The notes beneath the pieces are model-generated. The model was not told the DNA's origin. It saw nothing but the letters and a program-made list of their open reading frames with translations, and did not search any database. Shown piece after piece: positions 1 to 9,639 of a stretch of 64,000 bases of DNA. Source of the DNA: Zoogloeaceae bacterium (GTDB taxonomy: Bacteria > Pseudomonadota > Gammaproteobacteria > Burkholderiales > Rhodocyclaceae); NCBI GenBank assembly GCA_031287525.1, contig JAITSU010000066.1:42614-106613 (forward strand), written 5' to 3'. Both the position numbers and the translations under genes were made by a program. Within the stretch, counting starts at the first letter, position 1. Every line of letters begins with the position of its first letter.

Positions 1-2
1 GA

Positions 3-1037
3 TTGGGAGAGTTCGATCCATTCGTGCAGATTGATCCGGACACGGGCAAAGTTCAGCGTCTTTACCCGGAAGCTACGGAAAAGCAACTGCATGAGGGCGG
101 AAAAGTTGACACGATTATGGGAATGACGCAATACGGATGGACAATAACCATAAATGAGCCGATCTATGGCAGCGATGGACGCGCCAAAGGATATGTAGGA
201 ATCGACTTCGACGTGAACAACGTGATCGCCGAGAACGCGGCGTATCTCTGGCAGTCTGCGGCCATCATCCTCATAATCACTGCGATTTTCTCGGCAATTT
301 ATCTTTATGCCATTCATAAAGCCATCGTCCGCCCGATCAATATGATGGCAAAAGCGGCGGACAGTTTCCTTGCCAACAGCCTGGAAAGCGGGGAGAAGGA
401 AATCTCGATAGAGTCCATCGATATTTTTATTTTATCCATGGAAATAAATACACGGGACGAGATGCAAAGCCTTGCCGAATCCTTGAAATCCATGGTTCTG
501 AAGATTCACGAATACATCGTCAACCTGAATCTCGCCACCATTAAATCAGAGACGGATGCGCTGACATCGCTTTTTAACAGAGGCGCTTTCGAGCAACGGG
601 TGAGCGCTATCCTGCGCCTTCGGTCGGAGAATGACCAGACGAACGCCTTTATGATGATTGATGTCGATTATTTCAAGGCCATCAACGATAATTACGGTCA
701 TGCCGCAGGGGACATGGTTTTGTCAGAATGCGCGCAGGCTTTGCTGAGGGTGATGCGCAAGGCGGACGTTGTTGGTCGTTTGGGAGGCGATGAATTTGCC
801 GTCTTTTGCAAAAATATCGGCTCTGTCGCCATGGCGGAAGACAAGGCGCGGCAGATTCGCCAGGAATGGTTGAAGATTATTCCTCCGGGCGGCGAGAAGG
901 GCGTCACTGCCAGCATCGGAATATCTTTCGCTCCGCAAGACGGGCAAGAATACCAGGAACTATTCGCCAGGGCGGATGCGGCGCTCTACAAGGTCAAAGA
1001 AGCCGGACGTGATGGATTTGTCATATCAAGCGTGTGA
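3..1037 (+). CDS. membrane diguanylate cyclase (GGDEF), 5'-truncated by window edge
   Basis: Catalytic half of an inner-membrane diguanylate cyclase that makes c-di-GMP from two GTP. The frame is open to the left edge, so the true N-terminus lies outside; the TTG at position 3 is not a supported start. Visible residues 1-78 look like the end of an extracytoplasmic Cache-type sensor (GWTITINEPIYG, GYVGIDFD). A membrane helix follows at about 81-104, then a HAMP-like linker, then GGDEF from about 183. The domain has TDALTSLFNR, DVDYFKAINDNYGH and an intact GGDEF at 261-265, so it should be active. An RKAD inhibitory-site motif (RxxD, five residues before GGDEF) suggests product feedback. No terminator is visible before the tRNA-Val promoter. 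Confidence 0.93.
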   Translation: MGEFDPFVQIDPDTGKVQRLYPEATEKQLHEGGKVDTIMGMTQYGWTITINEPIYGSDGRAKGYVGIDFDVNNVIAENAAYLWQSAAIILIITAIFSAIYLYAIHKAIVRPINMMAKAADSFLANSLESGEKEISIESIDIFILSMEINTRDEMQSLAESLKSMVLKIHEYIVNLNLATIKSETDALTSLFNRGAFEQRVSAILRLRSENDQTNAFMMIDVDYFKAINDNYGHAAGDMVLSECAQALLRVMRKADVVGRLGGDEFAVFCKNIGSVAMAEDKARQIRQEWLKIIPPGGEKGVTASIGISFAPQDGQEYQELFARADAALYKVKEAGRDGFVISSV

Positions 1038-1080
1038 TCAAGTCAATACCAGAGTTTTTGGCTTTGTGCGCCCACGTCGG

Positions 1081-1108
1081 TTGACTTCCCCCGTTCGCTC
1101 CGTATAAT
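1081..1108 (+). promoter_or_regulatory. sigma70 promoter of tRNA-Val
   Basis: A near-consensus promoter: -35 TTGACT at 1081-1086, 16-bp spacer, -10 TATAAT at 1103-1108. The bases after the -10 (GCCCG) form a GC-rich discriminator, typical of stable-RNA promoters under stringent control. Transcription would start about 10 bases before the mature tRNA. Confidence 0.85.
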
Positions 1109-1125
1109 GCCCGACTTCTCTTTGC

Positions 1126-1202
1126 AGGCGCGTAGCTCAGTTGGTTAGAGCATCACCTTGACATGGTGGGGGTCGTTGGTTCGAATCCAATCGCGCCTAC
1201 CA
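1126..1202 (+). tRNA. tRNA-Val (anticodon GAC)
   Basis: A complete 77-nt cloverleaf. Acceptor strand AGGCGCG pairs with CGCGCCT, the D arm is GCTC/GAGC, the anticodon stem TCACC/GGTGG encloses TTGACAT with anticodon GAC, and the T arm is GTTGG-TTCGAAT-CCAAT. The 3' CCA is encoded. The body closely resembles E. coli tRNA-Val(GAC). It lies 89 nt upstream of thrS with a terminator-like hairpin between them. Confidence 0.97.
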
Positions 1203-1226
1203 CACGCTTTTTTAGTGTGTGGCAAC

Positions 1227-1254
1227 AAAAAAATGCGGCGCTGCCGCTTTTTTT
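1227..1254 (+). terminator. intrinsic terminator or attenuator between tRNA-Val and thrS
   Basis: GCGGC-gct-GCCGC stem flanked by A7 and T7 runs, a classic Rho-independent terminator. It should end tRNA-Val transcripts. No separate thrS promoter fits in the 37 bases left before the thrS ATG, so read-through past this hairpin may feed thrS. Confidence 0.75.
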
Positions 1255-1291
1255 GTTTGTACAGTACCTTTTTCTCCCCCGGAGATTCGCC

Positions 1292-3211
1292 ATGCCCGAT
1301 ATTACGCTGCCCGATGGTTCCATTCGTTCCTTTCCTGCCCCTGTTACCGTTGCCGAGGTTGCGGCGAGCATAGGCGCGGGGCTTGCCAAGGCTGCGCTGG
1401 CGGGCAAGGTGGATGGGGTGTTGGTGGACACGTCTTTTTCCATCGAGGCGGATGCGGCGCTTGCCATCATTACCGACAAGGATGCCGAGGGGTTGGAAAT
1501 CATCCGGCATTCGACGGCGCACTTGCTGGCTTATGCGGTCAAGGAACTTTACCCGGACGCGCAGGTGACGATTGGGCCGGTCATCGAAAACGGCTTCTAT
1601 TACGATTTTGCTTACACACGTCCCTTCACGCCGGAAGATTTGACCGCCATCGAAAAACGCATGGGCGAACTCGCCAAACGCGATATTCCGGTGTCCCGCG
1701 AGGTCTGGAAGCGCGATGACGCCGTGAAATTTTTTCTCGGTCTGGGCGAAAAATACAAGGCGGAACTGATTGCCGCCATTCCCGCCGAACAGGAGATTTC
1801 CCTTTACCGCGAGGGGGATTTCATCGACCTTTGTCGCGGCCCGCACGTCCCGTCTACGGGCAAAATCAAGGCGTTCAGGCTGATGAAGGTGGCGGGCGCT
1901 TACTGGCGCGGCGATTCCAGAAACGAGATGCTGCAACGCATTTACGGCACGGCGTGGGCGAAAAAAGAGGAACTGGAAGCCTATCTGACCATGCTGGAAG
2001 AAGCGGAAAAGCGCGACCATCGCAAGCTGGGGCAGCAACTTGATTTGTTCCATTTTCAGGAAGAAGCGCCCGGTTCCGTGTTCTGGCATCCGAAGGGCTG
2101 GTTTCTGTTCCAGAAGCTGATTGCCTATATGCGCGACTGTCAGGAAAAAGCCGGTTACGTGGAAGTCAACACGCCTGACGTGATGGATCGCGCGCTTTGG
2201 GAAACTTCCGGGCACTGGTTCAATTATCGGGAAAACATGTTCACCACCCAGACTGAGGATGAGCGTGTTTTCGCCCTGAAACCCATGAACTGTCCCGGCG
2301 CGGTCGCCATGTACGCGCAGGGCGTCAAGAGTTACCGCGACCTGCCCATCCGCATGGCGGAATTCGGCAAGGTGCACCGCTACGAACCGTCGGGCGCGTT
2401 GCATGGTCTCTTGCGCGTGCGTCACTTTACCCAAGACGACGCCCATATCTTTTGTACCGAAGAGCAGATGGAAGCCGAATGTCGGGACGTGGTGAAGCTG
2501 ATTTTTCAGATTTACAAGGATTTCGGCTTCGAGAATGTGCGCGTCAAACTCTCCACCCGCCCCGACAACCGCATCGGTTCCGACGAAATCTGGGACAAAC
2601 TCGAAGGCGCGCTGGCGCAGGCGTTGGAACACATGGGTGTGGAATACACGCTGTTCCCCGGCGAAGGCGCGTTTTACGGTCCCAAGCTGGAATTTGTGTT
2701 GCGCGACGCCATCGGGCGGGATTGGCAATGCGGCACTTTGCAGGTCGACATGAACCTGCCGGAACGCTTCGATATTCATTACGTGGATTCCGACAACAGC
2801 CACAAACGCCCCGTCATGCTGCATCGCGCCCTGTTCGGCTCGCTGGAACGCTTCGTCGGCATTCTGATTGAGCACTACGTCGGCGCGTTTCCCCTCTGGC
2901 TTGCGCCGGTGCAGGCGGTGGTGTTGAGCATCTCCGAACATCAGGCGGATTATGCCGCCGATGTTGTGAAAAAGTTGCGCGAAAAGGGCATTCGCGCCGA
3001 AGCGGATTTGCGTAATGAGAAAATCACCTATAAAATTCGCGCCCACAGCATGAACCGTCTGCCTTATCAACTCATTGTGGGGGATAAGGAAAAAGTGGGA
3101 AATCTGGTTGCCGTGCGGACTCGTGGCGGTCAGGACTTGGGGCAGATGCCTCTGGATGAACTGATCGCGCGGCTTCAAAAAGAAGCCGTGACGCGAGGGA
3201 GCGCGGCTTAG
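1292..3211 (+). CDS. thrS: threonine--tRNA ligase
   Basis: Cytoplasmic class II synthetase that charges tRNA-Thr; 639 aa, against 642 in E. coli. Domains: TGS at about 1-62, the HxxxH-bearing editing domain (HSTAH, H73), the class II core, and a C-terminal anticodon-binding domain. The zinc ligands C334 (NCPG), H385 (DDAHIF) and H511 (VMLHRALFG) fall at the same numbers as in E. coli. The open frame extends upstream into the tRNA, but ATG 1292 gives the family N-terminus [10 protein letters not shown] and has GGAG in front. First gene of thrS-infC-rpmI-rplT-pheST-ihfA. Confidence 0.98.
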   Translation: MPDITLPDGSIRSFPAPVTVAEVAASIGAGLAKAALAGKVDGVLVDTSFSIEADAALAIITDKDAEGLEIIRHSTAHLLAYAVKELYPDAQVTIGPVIENGFYYDFAYTRPFTPEDLTAIEKRMGELAKRDIPVSREVWKRDDAVKFFLGLGEKYKAELIAAIPAEQEISLYREGDFIDLCRGPHVPSTGKIKAFRLMKVAGAYWRGDSRNEMLQRIYGTAWAKKEELEAYLTMLEEAEKRDHRKLGQQLDLFHFQEEAPGSVFWHPKGWFLFQKLIAYMRDCQEKAGYVEVNTPDVMDRALWETSGHWFNYRENMFTTQTEDERVFALKPMNCPGAVAMYAQGVKSYRDLPIRMAEFGKVHRYEPSGALHGLLRVRHFTQDDAHIFCTEEQMEAECRDVVKLIFQIYKDFGFENVRVKLSTRPDNRIGSDEIWDKLEGALAQALEHMGVEYTLFPGEGAFYGPKLEFVLRDAIGRDWQCGTLQVDMNLPERFDIHYVDSDNSHKRPVMLHRALFGSLERFVGILIEHYVGAFPLWLAPVQAVVLSISEHQADYAADVVKKLREKGIRAEADLRNEKITYKIRAHSMNRLPYQLIVGDKEKVGNLVAVRTRGGQDLGQMPLDELIARLQKEAVTRGSAA

Positions 3212-3249
3212 TTTTTGTCCGTTTTTGTTAATTTTCGGGAGTTTTTGCC

Positions 3250-3918
3250 ATCGCTCTGAATAAGTCGCATCGCCTCAATGAAGAAATCAACGCGCCGGAA
3301 ATCCGGCTGATTGGTGCTGAAGGCGAACAATTGGGGGTCGTGAGTTCCCGTCAGGCCAATTACCTGGCTGAGGAGGCCGGTCTGGATCTGGTGGAAATCG
3401 CGCCGCAGGCCGCGCCGCCGGTATGCCGAATCATGGATTACGGCAAATTCAAGTATCAGGAAGCCAAGAAGGCGCACGAGGCGAAGCAGAAGCAGAAGCA
3501 GGTGCAGGTGAAAGAAATCAAGCTGCGCCCCGGCACTGACGAGAACGACTACCAGATCAAGCTGCGGAACATGATTCGTTTTCTGGAAGAGGAAGACAAG
3601 GTGAAAGTCACCTTGCGTTTCCGGGGTCGTGAAATGGCGCACCAGGAATTCGGAATGCGCCAGCTTGAGCGTATCCGCAATGACCTGGACGCTTACGGTC
3701 TGGTCGAGCAGATGCCCAAAATGGAAGGGCGGCAGATGGTGATGATCATCGGCCCCGCGAAGAAAAAGCTGGAAAAGCCTGAAAAACCCGTGGAAAAATC
3801 CACGGACAAGCCCGCCAGACTTGGCACGGCTAAATTGGCAACTCCGGCGGCTGCAAAACCGGCGGCTGCAAAACCTGCGGAAGTCGTGGAAAAATCGGCG
3901 GAAGAAGCCGAAGCGTAA
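3250..3918 (+). CDS. infC: translation initiation factor IF-3, non-canonical ATC start
   Basis: IF3 binds the 30S subunit, keeps subunits apart and proofreads the initiator codon. No ATG, GTG or TTG lies where the N-terminus must begin. The family sequence ([16 protein letters not shown]) starts at ATC 3250, with GGGAG at 3237-3241 giving 8-nt spacing. This matches the rare start (AUU in E. coli) by which IF3 represses its own synthesis. The protein is 222 aa: two IF3 domains to about residue 173, then a 49-residue Lys/Ala/Pro/Glu tail absent from the 180-aa E. coli protein. Part of the tail is a 15-bp tandem duplication at 3846-3875. The ATC start is inferred. Confidence 0.95.
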   Translation: MALNKSHRLNEEINAPEIRLIGAEGEQLGVVSSRQANYLAEEAGLDLVEIAPQAAPPVCRIMDYGKFKYQEAKKAHEAKQKQKQVQVKEIKLRPGTDENDYQIKLRNMIRFLEEEDKVKVTLRFRGREMAHQEFGMRQLERIRNDLDAYGLVEQMPKMEGRQMVMIIGPAKKKLEKPEKPVEKSTDKPARLGTAKLATPAAAKPAAAKPAEVVEKSAEEAEA

Positions 3919-3988
3919 AAGTTTCGACGGGTTCCTTCCCGCGTTTACGGTGAGGAAGCTGTCATAAAAAGTGGTTTCGGGTTGATAA

Positions 3989-4008
3989 GTGTCCCCGTCG
4001 GGGAACAC
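3989..4008 (+). promoter_or_regulatory. hairpin in infC-rpmI leader, candidate L20 control element
   Basis: GTGTCCCC-gt-CGGGGAACAC forms a stem with one bulged A, about 30 nt before the rpmI start. In several bacteria L20 represses rpmI-rplT by binding structured mRNA in this leader. Position and stem fit that role, but the binding site itself cannot be confirmed by eye. Confidence 0.35.
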
Positions 4009-4037
4009 CTGAAATCATGTTATTAACGGAGCTAACC

Positions 4038-4235
4038 ATGCCCAAAATGAAGACCAAGAGCGGCGCTGCCAAGCGTTTCAAGGTGCGCGCCTCTGGCAGC
4101 ATCAAGCGGGGTCAGGCGTTCAAACGTCATATCCTCACCAAAAAAACGACCAAGAACAAGCGTCACCTGCGCGGCATTACTGGCGTCAATGAACGCGATG
4201 TCGCTTCCATCCACGCCATGTTGCCCTACGCTTGA
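4038..4235 (+). CDS. rpmI: 50S ribosomal protein L35
   Basis: A 65-aa, very basic large-subunit protein ([16 protein letters not shown], then a Lys/Arg-rich middle and [10 protein letters not shown]). Length and sequence are standard for L35. The frame is open further upstream, but ATG 4038 behind CGGAG is the family start. It is followed 11 nt later by rplT, the usual L35-L20 pair, and probably shares its autoregulation. Confidence 0.97.
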   Translation: MPKMKTKSGAAKRFKVRASGSIKRGQAFKRHILTKKTTKNKRHLRGITGVNERDVASIHAMLPYA

Positions 4236-4246
4236 GGAGATAGAAA

Positions 4247-4606
4247 ATGCCGAGAGTCAAACGGGGTGTAACGGCGCGCGCGCGCCATAAAAAGGTTCTG
4301 GAACAGGCGAAGGGCTATCGCGGTCGCCGCAAGAACGTCTATCGCATCGCCAAACAGGCGGTGATGAAAGCCGGTCAATATGCGTACCGTGACCGTCGCC
4401 AAAGGAAGCGTCAGTTCCGCGTTCTGTGGATTGCGCGGATCAACGCCGCCGCCCGCGAACTGGGTCTGAAATACAGCACCTTCATGAATGGCCTGAAAAA
4501 AGCCAACATCGAAGTCGACCGCAAGGTGCTCGCTGACCTGGCGGTGTTCGACAAGGCCGCTTTCGCTGCCCTGGCGGGTCAAGCCAAAGCGCAACTCGCC
4601 GCCTGA
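4247..4606 (+). CDS. rplT: 50S ribosomal protein L20
   Basis: A 119-aa basic large-subunit assembly protein, starting [16 protein letters not shown] and carrying the RRQRKRQFR and [10 protein letters not shown] signatures. It binds 23S rRNA and, in relatives, represses infC-rpmI-rplT translation. ATG 4247 is preceded by GAGGAG. A strong hairpin and T run directly follow, separating the ribosomal genes from pheST. Confidence 0.98.
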   Translation: MPRVKRGVTARARHKKVLEQAKGYRGRRKNVYRIAKQAVMKAGQYAYRDRRQRKRQFRVLWIARINAAARELGLKYSTFMNGLKKANIEVDRKVLADLAVFDKAAFAALAGQAKAQLAA

Positions 4607-4623
4607 TTGCGAACATGCAGTAC

Positions 4624-4652
4624 AAAAAGGAGGCGTAAGCGCCTCCTTTTTT
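4624..4652 (+). terminator. intrinsic terminator/attenuator between rplT and pheS
   Basis: A-run, then GGAGGCG-taag-CGCCTCC and T6: a textbook terminator ending 17 nt before pheS. E. coli pheST is attenuated here with a Phe-rich leader peptide. Here the only leader frame overlapping the hairpin is a seven-codon ORF (MQYKKEA, 4615-4638) with no Phe codon. Partial termination after the ribosomal genes is therefore more likely than classical Phe attenuation. Confidence 0.85.
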
Positions 4653-4666
4653 CTTTTCAAGGGTGA

Positions 4667-5716
<1,050 letters not shown>

Positions 5717-5761
5717 CCCTTTTCCGCATTTTTGCGACTTATTTTGTAACGAGAGACTTCC

Positions 5762-8125
5762 ATGCAATTCTCCGAATCCTGGCTGCGTACCTTCGTTAAT
5801 CCCGACTTGTCCAGCGACGCGCTGGCTCACCTTCTGACCATGGCAGGGCTGGAAGTGGAAGAACTGGAACCCGTCGCGCCCGACTTTACGCAGGTGGTCG
5901 TGGCGCGGGTGGAAAGTGTTGTCAAACATCCCGACGCTGACCGCCTGAATGTCTGTCAGGTTGTTTTGTCCGATGGTGTCAAGGCGCAAATCGTGTGCGG
6001 CGCGCCCAATGTGGCGGCGGGGCTGAAAGTGCCTTGCGCCTTGCCGGGGGCGACGCTGCCGGGAAATTTCAAAATCAGGACGGCAAAGGTGCGCGGCGTC
6101 GAATCCGCCGGGATGCTTTGCTCGGCGAAGGAACTGGGGATTGCCGAAGACGCTTCCGGCTTGCTCGCGCTGCCGGAAGACGCGCCGGTGGGCAAATCCA
6201 TCCGCGAATATCTCGATCTGGATGACCATCGCTACACCCTGAAACTCACGCCCAACCGCGCCGATTGCCTGTCGCTCACCGGCATCGCCCGCGAAGTGGC
6301 GGCGCTCACCGGCGCGCCGGTCGTTTATCCGGCGACGCCCGCCGTGCCCGTTACCGACGACAGCCGCCGCAAGGTGTTGCTGGACGCGCCGGAAGCCTGT
6401 CCGCGCTATTGCGGGCGGGTCATTCGCGGCGTGAACGCGAAAGCGCCGACGCCGGAATGGATGCGCCGCCGTTTGGAGCGCAGCGGTCTGCGCTCCGTTT
6501 CCGCGCTGGTGGATGTGACCAACTATGTGCTCCTGGAACTGGGGCAACCCCTGCACGCCTTCGACAACGCCAAACTCACGGGCGACATCCACGCGCGGCT
6601 GGCGATTTCCGGCGAAAAGCTCACGCTCCTGAACGGGCAGGACATTGCCCTTGCCGACGACATTCTGGTGATTGCCGATGACGCCAAGGTGTTGGCGATG
6701 GCGGGCGTGATGGGCGGCGAGGAGAGCGCCATCAGTCTGGAAACCCGCGACGTGTTCCTCGAATCCGCTTTTTTCGCGCCCAAAGCCATCGCGGGTCGGG
6801 CGCGGCGTTACAATTTTTCCAGCGACGCCTCGCATCGCTACGAACGCGGCGTTGATTGGGGCAACTGCGCCAACGCGCTGGAACGGGCGACGGCGCTGGT
6901 GCTGGAACTCTGCGGCGGTCAAGCCGGAGCGGTCACGGAAACAAGCGCCCGCTTGCCGGAACCCAAACCCGTGCGCCTACGTCTTGCCCGCCTGCAAAAA
7001 GTGTTGGGCGTCAGTTTTGCCGCCGAACAGGTCGCCACTTTTCTGGAACGGCTGGCGCTCGCTTTTGTGCGCGAAGGGGACGATTTCATCGTCACGCCGC
7101 AGAGCTACCGCTTCGACATCGAAATCGAAGAAGATTTGATTGAAGAAGTCGCCCGTCTGCACGGCTACGACAATATCCCCGGACACGCGCCGAAAGGCAG
7201 GCTCGCCATGCTGCCGCAAGCCGAAAACCGGCGTCCCCTCTATCGGGTGCGGCAACAAATCGCTGACCGTGGCTTTCAGGAAGTCATCAATTTCGCCTTC
7301 GTACCGGAAGCCTGGGAACAGGATTTTTCCGCCAATTTACGCCCCATTCGGCTTGCCAATCCCATCGCCAGCCAGTTGGCGGTCATGCGCTCCAGTCTGT
7401 TCGGCGGGTTGATTGAAAACCTCGCCGTCAACCTGAAACGCAAACAATCGCGTGTGCGCCTCTTTGAACTGGGGCGCTGCTTTACGCAGTCTGGCGCTGA
7501 CTACGCGCAACCCTGGCGTTTGGCGGCGCTGGCTTATGGTACGGCGCAACCCGAAGGCTGGGGGCGTGACAACCGCAAGGTCGACTTTTTCGACCTCAAG
7601 GCGGATTTGGAAAGCCTCTTTGCCGCCGAACTTTCCTTTGTCCGTCCCGAACAGCCACATCCGGCGCTGCATCCCGGACGCGCTGCCAGTGTTCATCTGA
7701 ATGGTCGGGAAATCGGCTGTCTGGGCGAGCTGCATCCAGAGTGGGCGCAAAAATACGACCTGCCCGCCGCGCCCATCGTCTTTGAAATCGACCTCGACGC
7801 CGTAACGCAGTCTGCCATTCCCGCCTACGCGGAAGTGTCGAAATTCCAGCCCGCCGTCCGCGACCTTGCCATCGTCGTCGACCAATCCGTCGTTCTGGGC
7901 GACCTCCTCAAAGGCATGAAAGCACACGCGCCAAGCCAGGTTTGCGACATCCAATTCTTTGACATATACCAGGGAAAAGGCATCCCCGACGGGAGGAAAA
8001 GTCTTGCTTTTCGGATAGTTATGCAAGATACTCAACGTACTTTGTTAGATGCGGACATTGATGCCGCCGTGGTGAAAATCACCACGTATCTGGAACAAAA
8101 TTTTCAAGCGCAACTACGAGCCTGA
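5762..8125 (+). CDS. pheT: phenylalanine--tRNA ligase beta subunit
   Basis: The 787-aa beta subunit of PheRS (E. coli 795). It binds tRNA and edits mischarged Tyr-tRNA-Phe. Visible regions: an N-terminal OB-fold tRNA-binding domain around 39-148 (VVVARVESVVKHPDADRLNVC), B3/B4 editing domain, B5 domain, a catalytic-like core, and a C-terminal ferredoxin-fold anticodon domain (about 690-787, SKFQPAVRDLAIVVD). ATG 5762 follows CGAGAG. ihfA starts 21 nt after the stop. Confidence 0.98.
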   Translation: MQFSESWLRTFVNPDLSSDALAHLLTMAGLEVEELEPVAPDFTQVVVARVESVVKHPDADRLNVCQVVLSDGVKAQIVCGAPNVAAGLKVPCALPGATLPGNFKIRTAKVRGVESAGMLCSAKELGIAEDASGLLALPEDAPVGKSIREYLDLDDHRYTLKLTPNRADCLSLTGIAREVAALTGAPVVYPATPAVPVTDDSRRKVLLDAPEACPRYCGRVIRGVNAKAPTPEWMRRRLERSGLRSVSALVDVTNYVLLELGQPLHAFDNAKLTGDIHARLAISGEKLTLLNGQDIALADDILVIADDAKVLAMAGVMGGEESAISLETRDVFLESAFFAPKAIAGRARRYNFSSDASHRYERGVDWGNCANALERATALVLELCGGQAGAVTETSARLPEPKPVRLRLARLQKVLGVSFAAEQVATFLERLALAFVREGDDFIVTPQSYRFDIEIEEDLIEEVARLHGYDNIPGHAPKGRLAMLPQAENRRPLYRVRQQIADRGFQEVINFAFVPEAWEQDFSANLRPIRLANPIASQLAVMRSSLFGGLIENLAVNLKRKQSRVRLFELGRCFTQSGADYAQPWRLAALAYGTAQPEGWGRDNRKVDFFDLKADLESLFAAELSFVRPEQPHPALHPGRAASVHLNGREIGCLGELHPEWAQKYDLPAAPIVFEIDLDAVTQSAIPAYAEVSKFQPAVRDLAIVVDQSVVLGDLLKGMKAHAPSQVCDIQFFDIYQGKGIPDGRKSLAFRIVMQDTQRTLLDADIDAAVVKITTYLEQNFQAQLRA

Positions 8126-8146
8126 CCCTTTCAGGCTTCCTCGGAT

Positions 8147-8470
8147 ATGAATACTCCCACTGTCAAGACGCTGACCAAGGCTGAACTTTCCGATCTTTTG
8201 TTTGAGCAGGTCGGTCTTAACAAACGTGAAGCCAAGGATATGGTGGAGGCATTTTTTGAGGAAATCCGCGACGCGCTGGAACGTGGCGAAGGGGTCAAAC
8301 TCTCCGGCTTTGGTAATTTTCAACTGCGCGACAAACCGCAGCGCCCCGGTCGGAATCCCAAGACCGGCGAGGAGATTCCCATCACCGCCCGGCGCGTTGT
8401 CACCTTTCACGCCAGCCAGAAATTGAAAGCCGATGTGGAGCAAGCGTTGAATGGAAGCTCGGCAGCATAA
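8147..8470 (+). CDS. ihfA: integration host factor alpha subunit
   Basis: One subunit of the DNA-bending IHF heterodimer; 107 aa. The histone-like fold shows [36 protein letters not shown] and the DNA-arm signature [18 protein letters not shown] with the intercalating proline. A short N-terminal addition (MNTPTVKT) precedes the family start. The neighbouring merR-like ATG lies inside its last 20 bases, so the two are translationally coupled, as is usual after pheT. Confidence 0.97.
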   Translation: MNTPTVKTLTKAELSDLLFEQVGLNKREAKDMVEAFFEEIRDALERGEGVKLSGFGNFQLRDKPQRPGRNPKTGEEIPITARRVVTFHASQKLKADVEQALNGSSAA

Positions 8471-8954
8471 CCGTCCCGTGGACGAGAAGGAACTTCCGCC
8501 CATCCCCGCCAAACGCTATTTCACCATCGGTGAAGTCAGCGAGCTATGTGACGTCAAGCCGCATGTGCTGCGCTACTGGGAGCAGGAATTCACCCAGTTG
8601 AAACCCTTGAAAAGACGCGGCAACCGGCGTTATTACCAGCATCACGAAGTGCTCCTGGTGCGGCGTATCCGCGAACTGCTGTACAGCCAATGCTTCACCA
8701 TCAGCGGCGCGCGCAACCGTCTGGAAGAAGAACTGCTGCAAGCCGCCGCCGACATGCCGGAAAAAAAGCCCCTCTCCATTCACCAGATTCGGGAAGAACT
8801 GACCGCCATCCTGAACATTCTCGGCGGTTCGACGCCGGTTGCGCCCACCCGCAAAGCCAAAGCCGCAACTGCCGCGCCGTTGCCAGCGGCATCCAGCATC
8901 CCCACCACGCCGGAACTTTTCCCCGCTTCCGAAGAAGGCGCAATCGAAGATTGA
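8451..8954 (+). CDS. MerR-family transcriptional regulator downstream of ihfA
   Basis: A 167-aa DNA-binding protein. The MerR winged helix spans about 20-90 ([25 protein letters not shown], then RRGNRRYY). The rest is a short dimerisation helix and a low-complexity Ala/Pro/Thr tail. It has no cysteine-based metal site, so it is not a metal sensor of the MerR/CueR kind. This ihfA-linked MerR protein is conserved in beta- and gammaproteobacteria but its target is not known to me. It overlaps ihfA by 20 nt. Confidence 0.88.
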   Translation: MEARQHNRPVDEKELPPIPAKRYFTIGEVSELCDVKPHVLRYWEQEFTQLKPLKRRGNRRYYQHHEVLLVRRIRELLYSQCFTISGARNRLEEELLQAAADMPEKKPLSIHQIREELTAILNILGGSTPVAPTRKAKAATAAPLPAASSIPTTPELFPASEEGAIED

Positions 8955-9030
8955 GGCGCGGCAGCGCCCATCAAGTTTTCCGGTTTGTGACCGTAGAAAC
9001 CCGTGTGATGTAAAACACCGGGGTCGCGCC

Positions 9031-9552
9031 ATGAATACCGTCCATCATCTGTCGCCGTTCAACTTTTCCGCTCCGTCGGCGGCGGCAATGCCCGTTGCGG
9101 CGGGTGAAGCGGATGTCGACGAGCAAATTCCTGCCGCAAGCGGCGAAAAAACCACGAGCGCCCCGCCTTCAACCGTCGTGCAAATCAGCATGGAATCCCT
9201 GCGTCTGATGCGGCAGGAAGCCGTCGCTCCCGTCAAGGAAGAAAAAAAGAATGAGTCGCTGGAACTGTATGCCCAGTATGAGCATCGTCTGAATTCCTTC
9301 ATGCGCCGGTTCTTTACCCAGGACGACAAGGAATTGTTGGGCGAAGCCTACAAACTCGCGGAGCGCAAGAACAGGGATTTGAAGAAAATCGACAAACTGG
9401 CGAATGAACTGGGGTCGCTGCGTATCCGGCAGTTCATGGCAGGCGAACTGGTGCTGGCGGCGGCGGGGCAGGAACAGGATGAGAACGCGCCCAGACAGCC
9501 CGACCTCGCGCATATGGCGATTTTGGGAGAAATGAAAAAGATGGCGGGATAG
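9031..9552 (+). CDS. hypothetical protein, helical, Ala/Pro-rich N-terminus
   Basis: A 173-aa soluble protein that I do not recognise. Residues 1-50 are low-complexity. The rest is strongly helical and charged (EEKKNESLELYAQYEHRLNSF, LGEAYKLAERKNRDLKK) and may form a coiled coil. The frame is open upstream through merR, but ATG 9031 is the first start after the merR stop. It faces another small helical protein (9640-10260, minus), and the two share a bidirectional terminator. A heptamer repeat array begins directly after its stop codon. Confidence 0.65.
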   Translation: MNTVHHLSPFNFSAPSAAAMPVAAGEADVDEQIPAASGEKTTSAPPSTVVQISMESLRLMRQEAVAPVKEEKKNESLELYAQYEHRLNSFMRRFFTQDDKELLGEAYKLAERKNRDLKKIDKLANELGSLRIRQFMAGELVLAAAGQEQDENAPRQPDLAHMAILGEMKKMAG

Positions 9553-9587
9553 GGGGCAGGTGTCAGGGGACGGGTGACAGGGGACAG
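9553..9587 (+). repeat. CAGGNNN heptamer array (locus 1)
   Basis: Directly after a TAG stop: CAGGTGT, CAGGGGA, CGGGTGA, CAGGGGA, CAG. One of eight loci in the window with the same degenerate 7-base unit. It reads in the direction of the upstream gene and abuts the terminator. Confidence 0.8.
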
Positions 9588-9622
9588 AAAAAAGGGTTTG
9601 CGCCTAAGCGCAAACCCTTTTT
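9588..9622. terminator. bidirectional intrinsic terminator
   Basis: An A6 run, GGGTTTGCGC-ctaa-GCGCAAACCC, then T5: a perfect 10-bp stem with A and T arms on either side. It can stop transcription of both convergent genes (ending at 9552 plus and 9640 minus). Confidence 0.92.
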
Positions 9623-9639
9623 GTTGGCGTGACGGCTAT

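Noticed and set aside
1145..3178. 677-codon open frame antisense to thrS
   Set aside because: Long antisense frames are expected in GC-rich genes. thrS on the plus strand is certain, and the antisense product has no recognisable motif.
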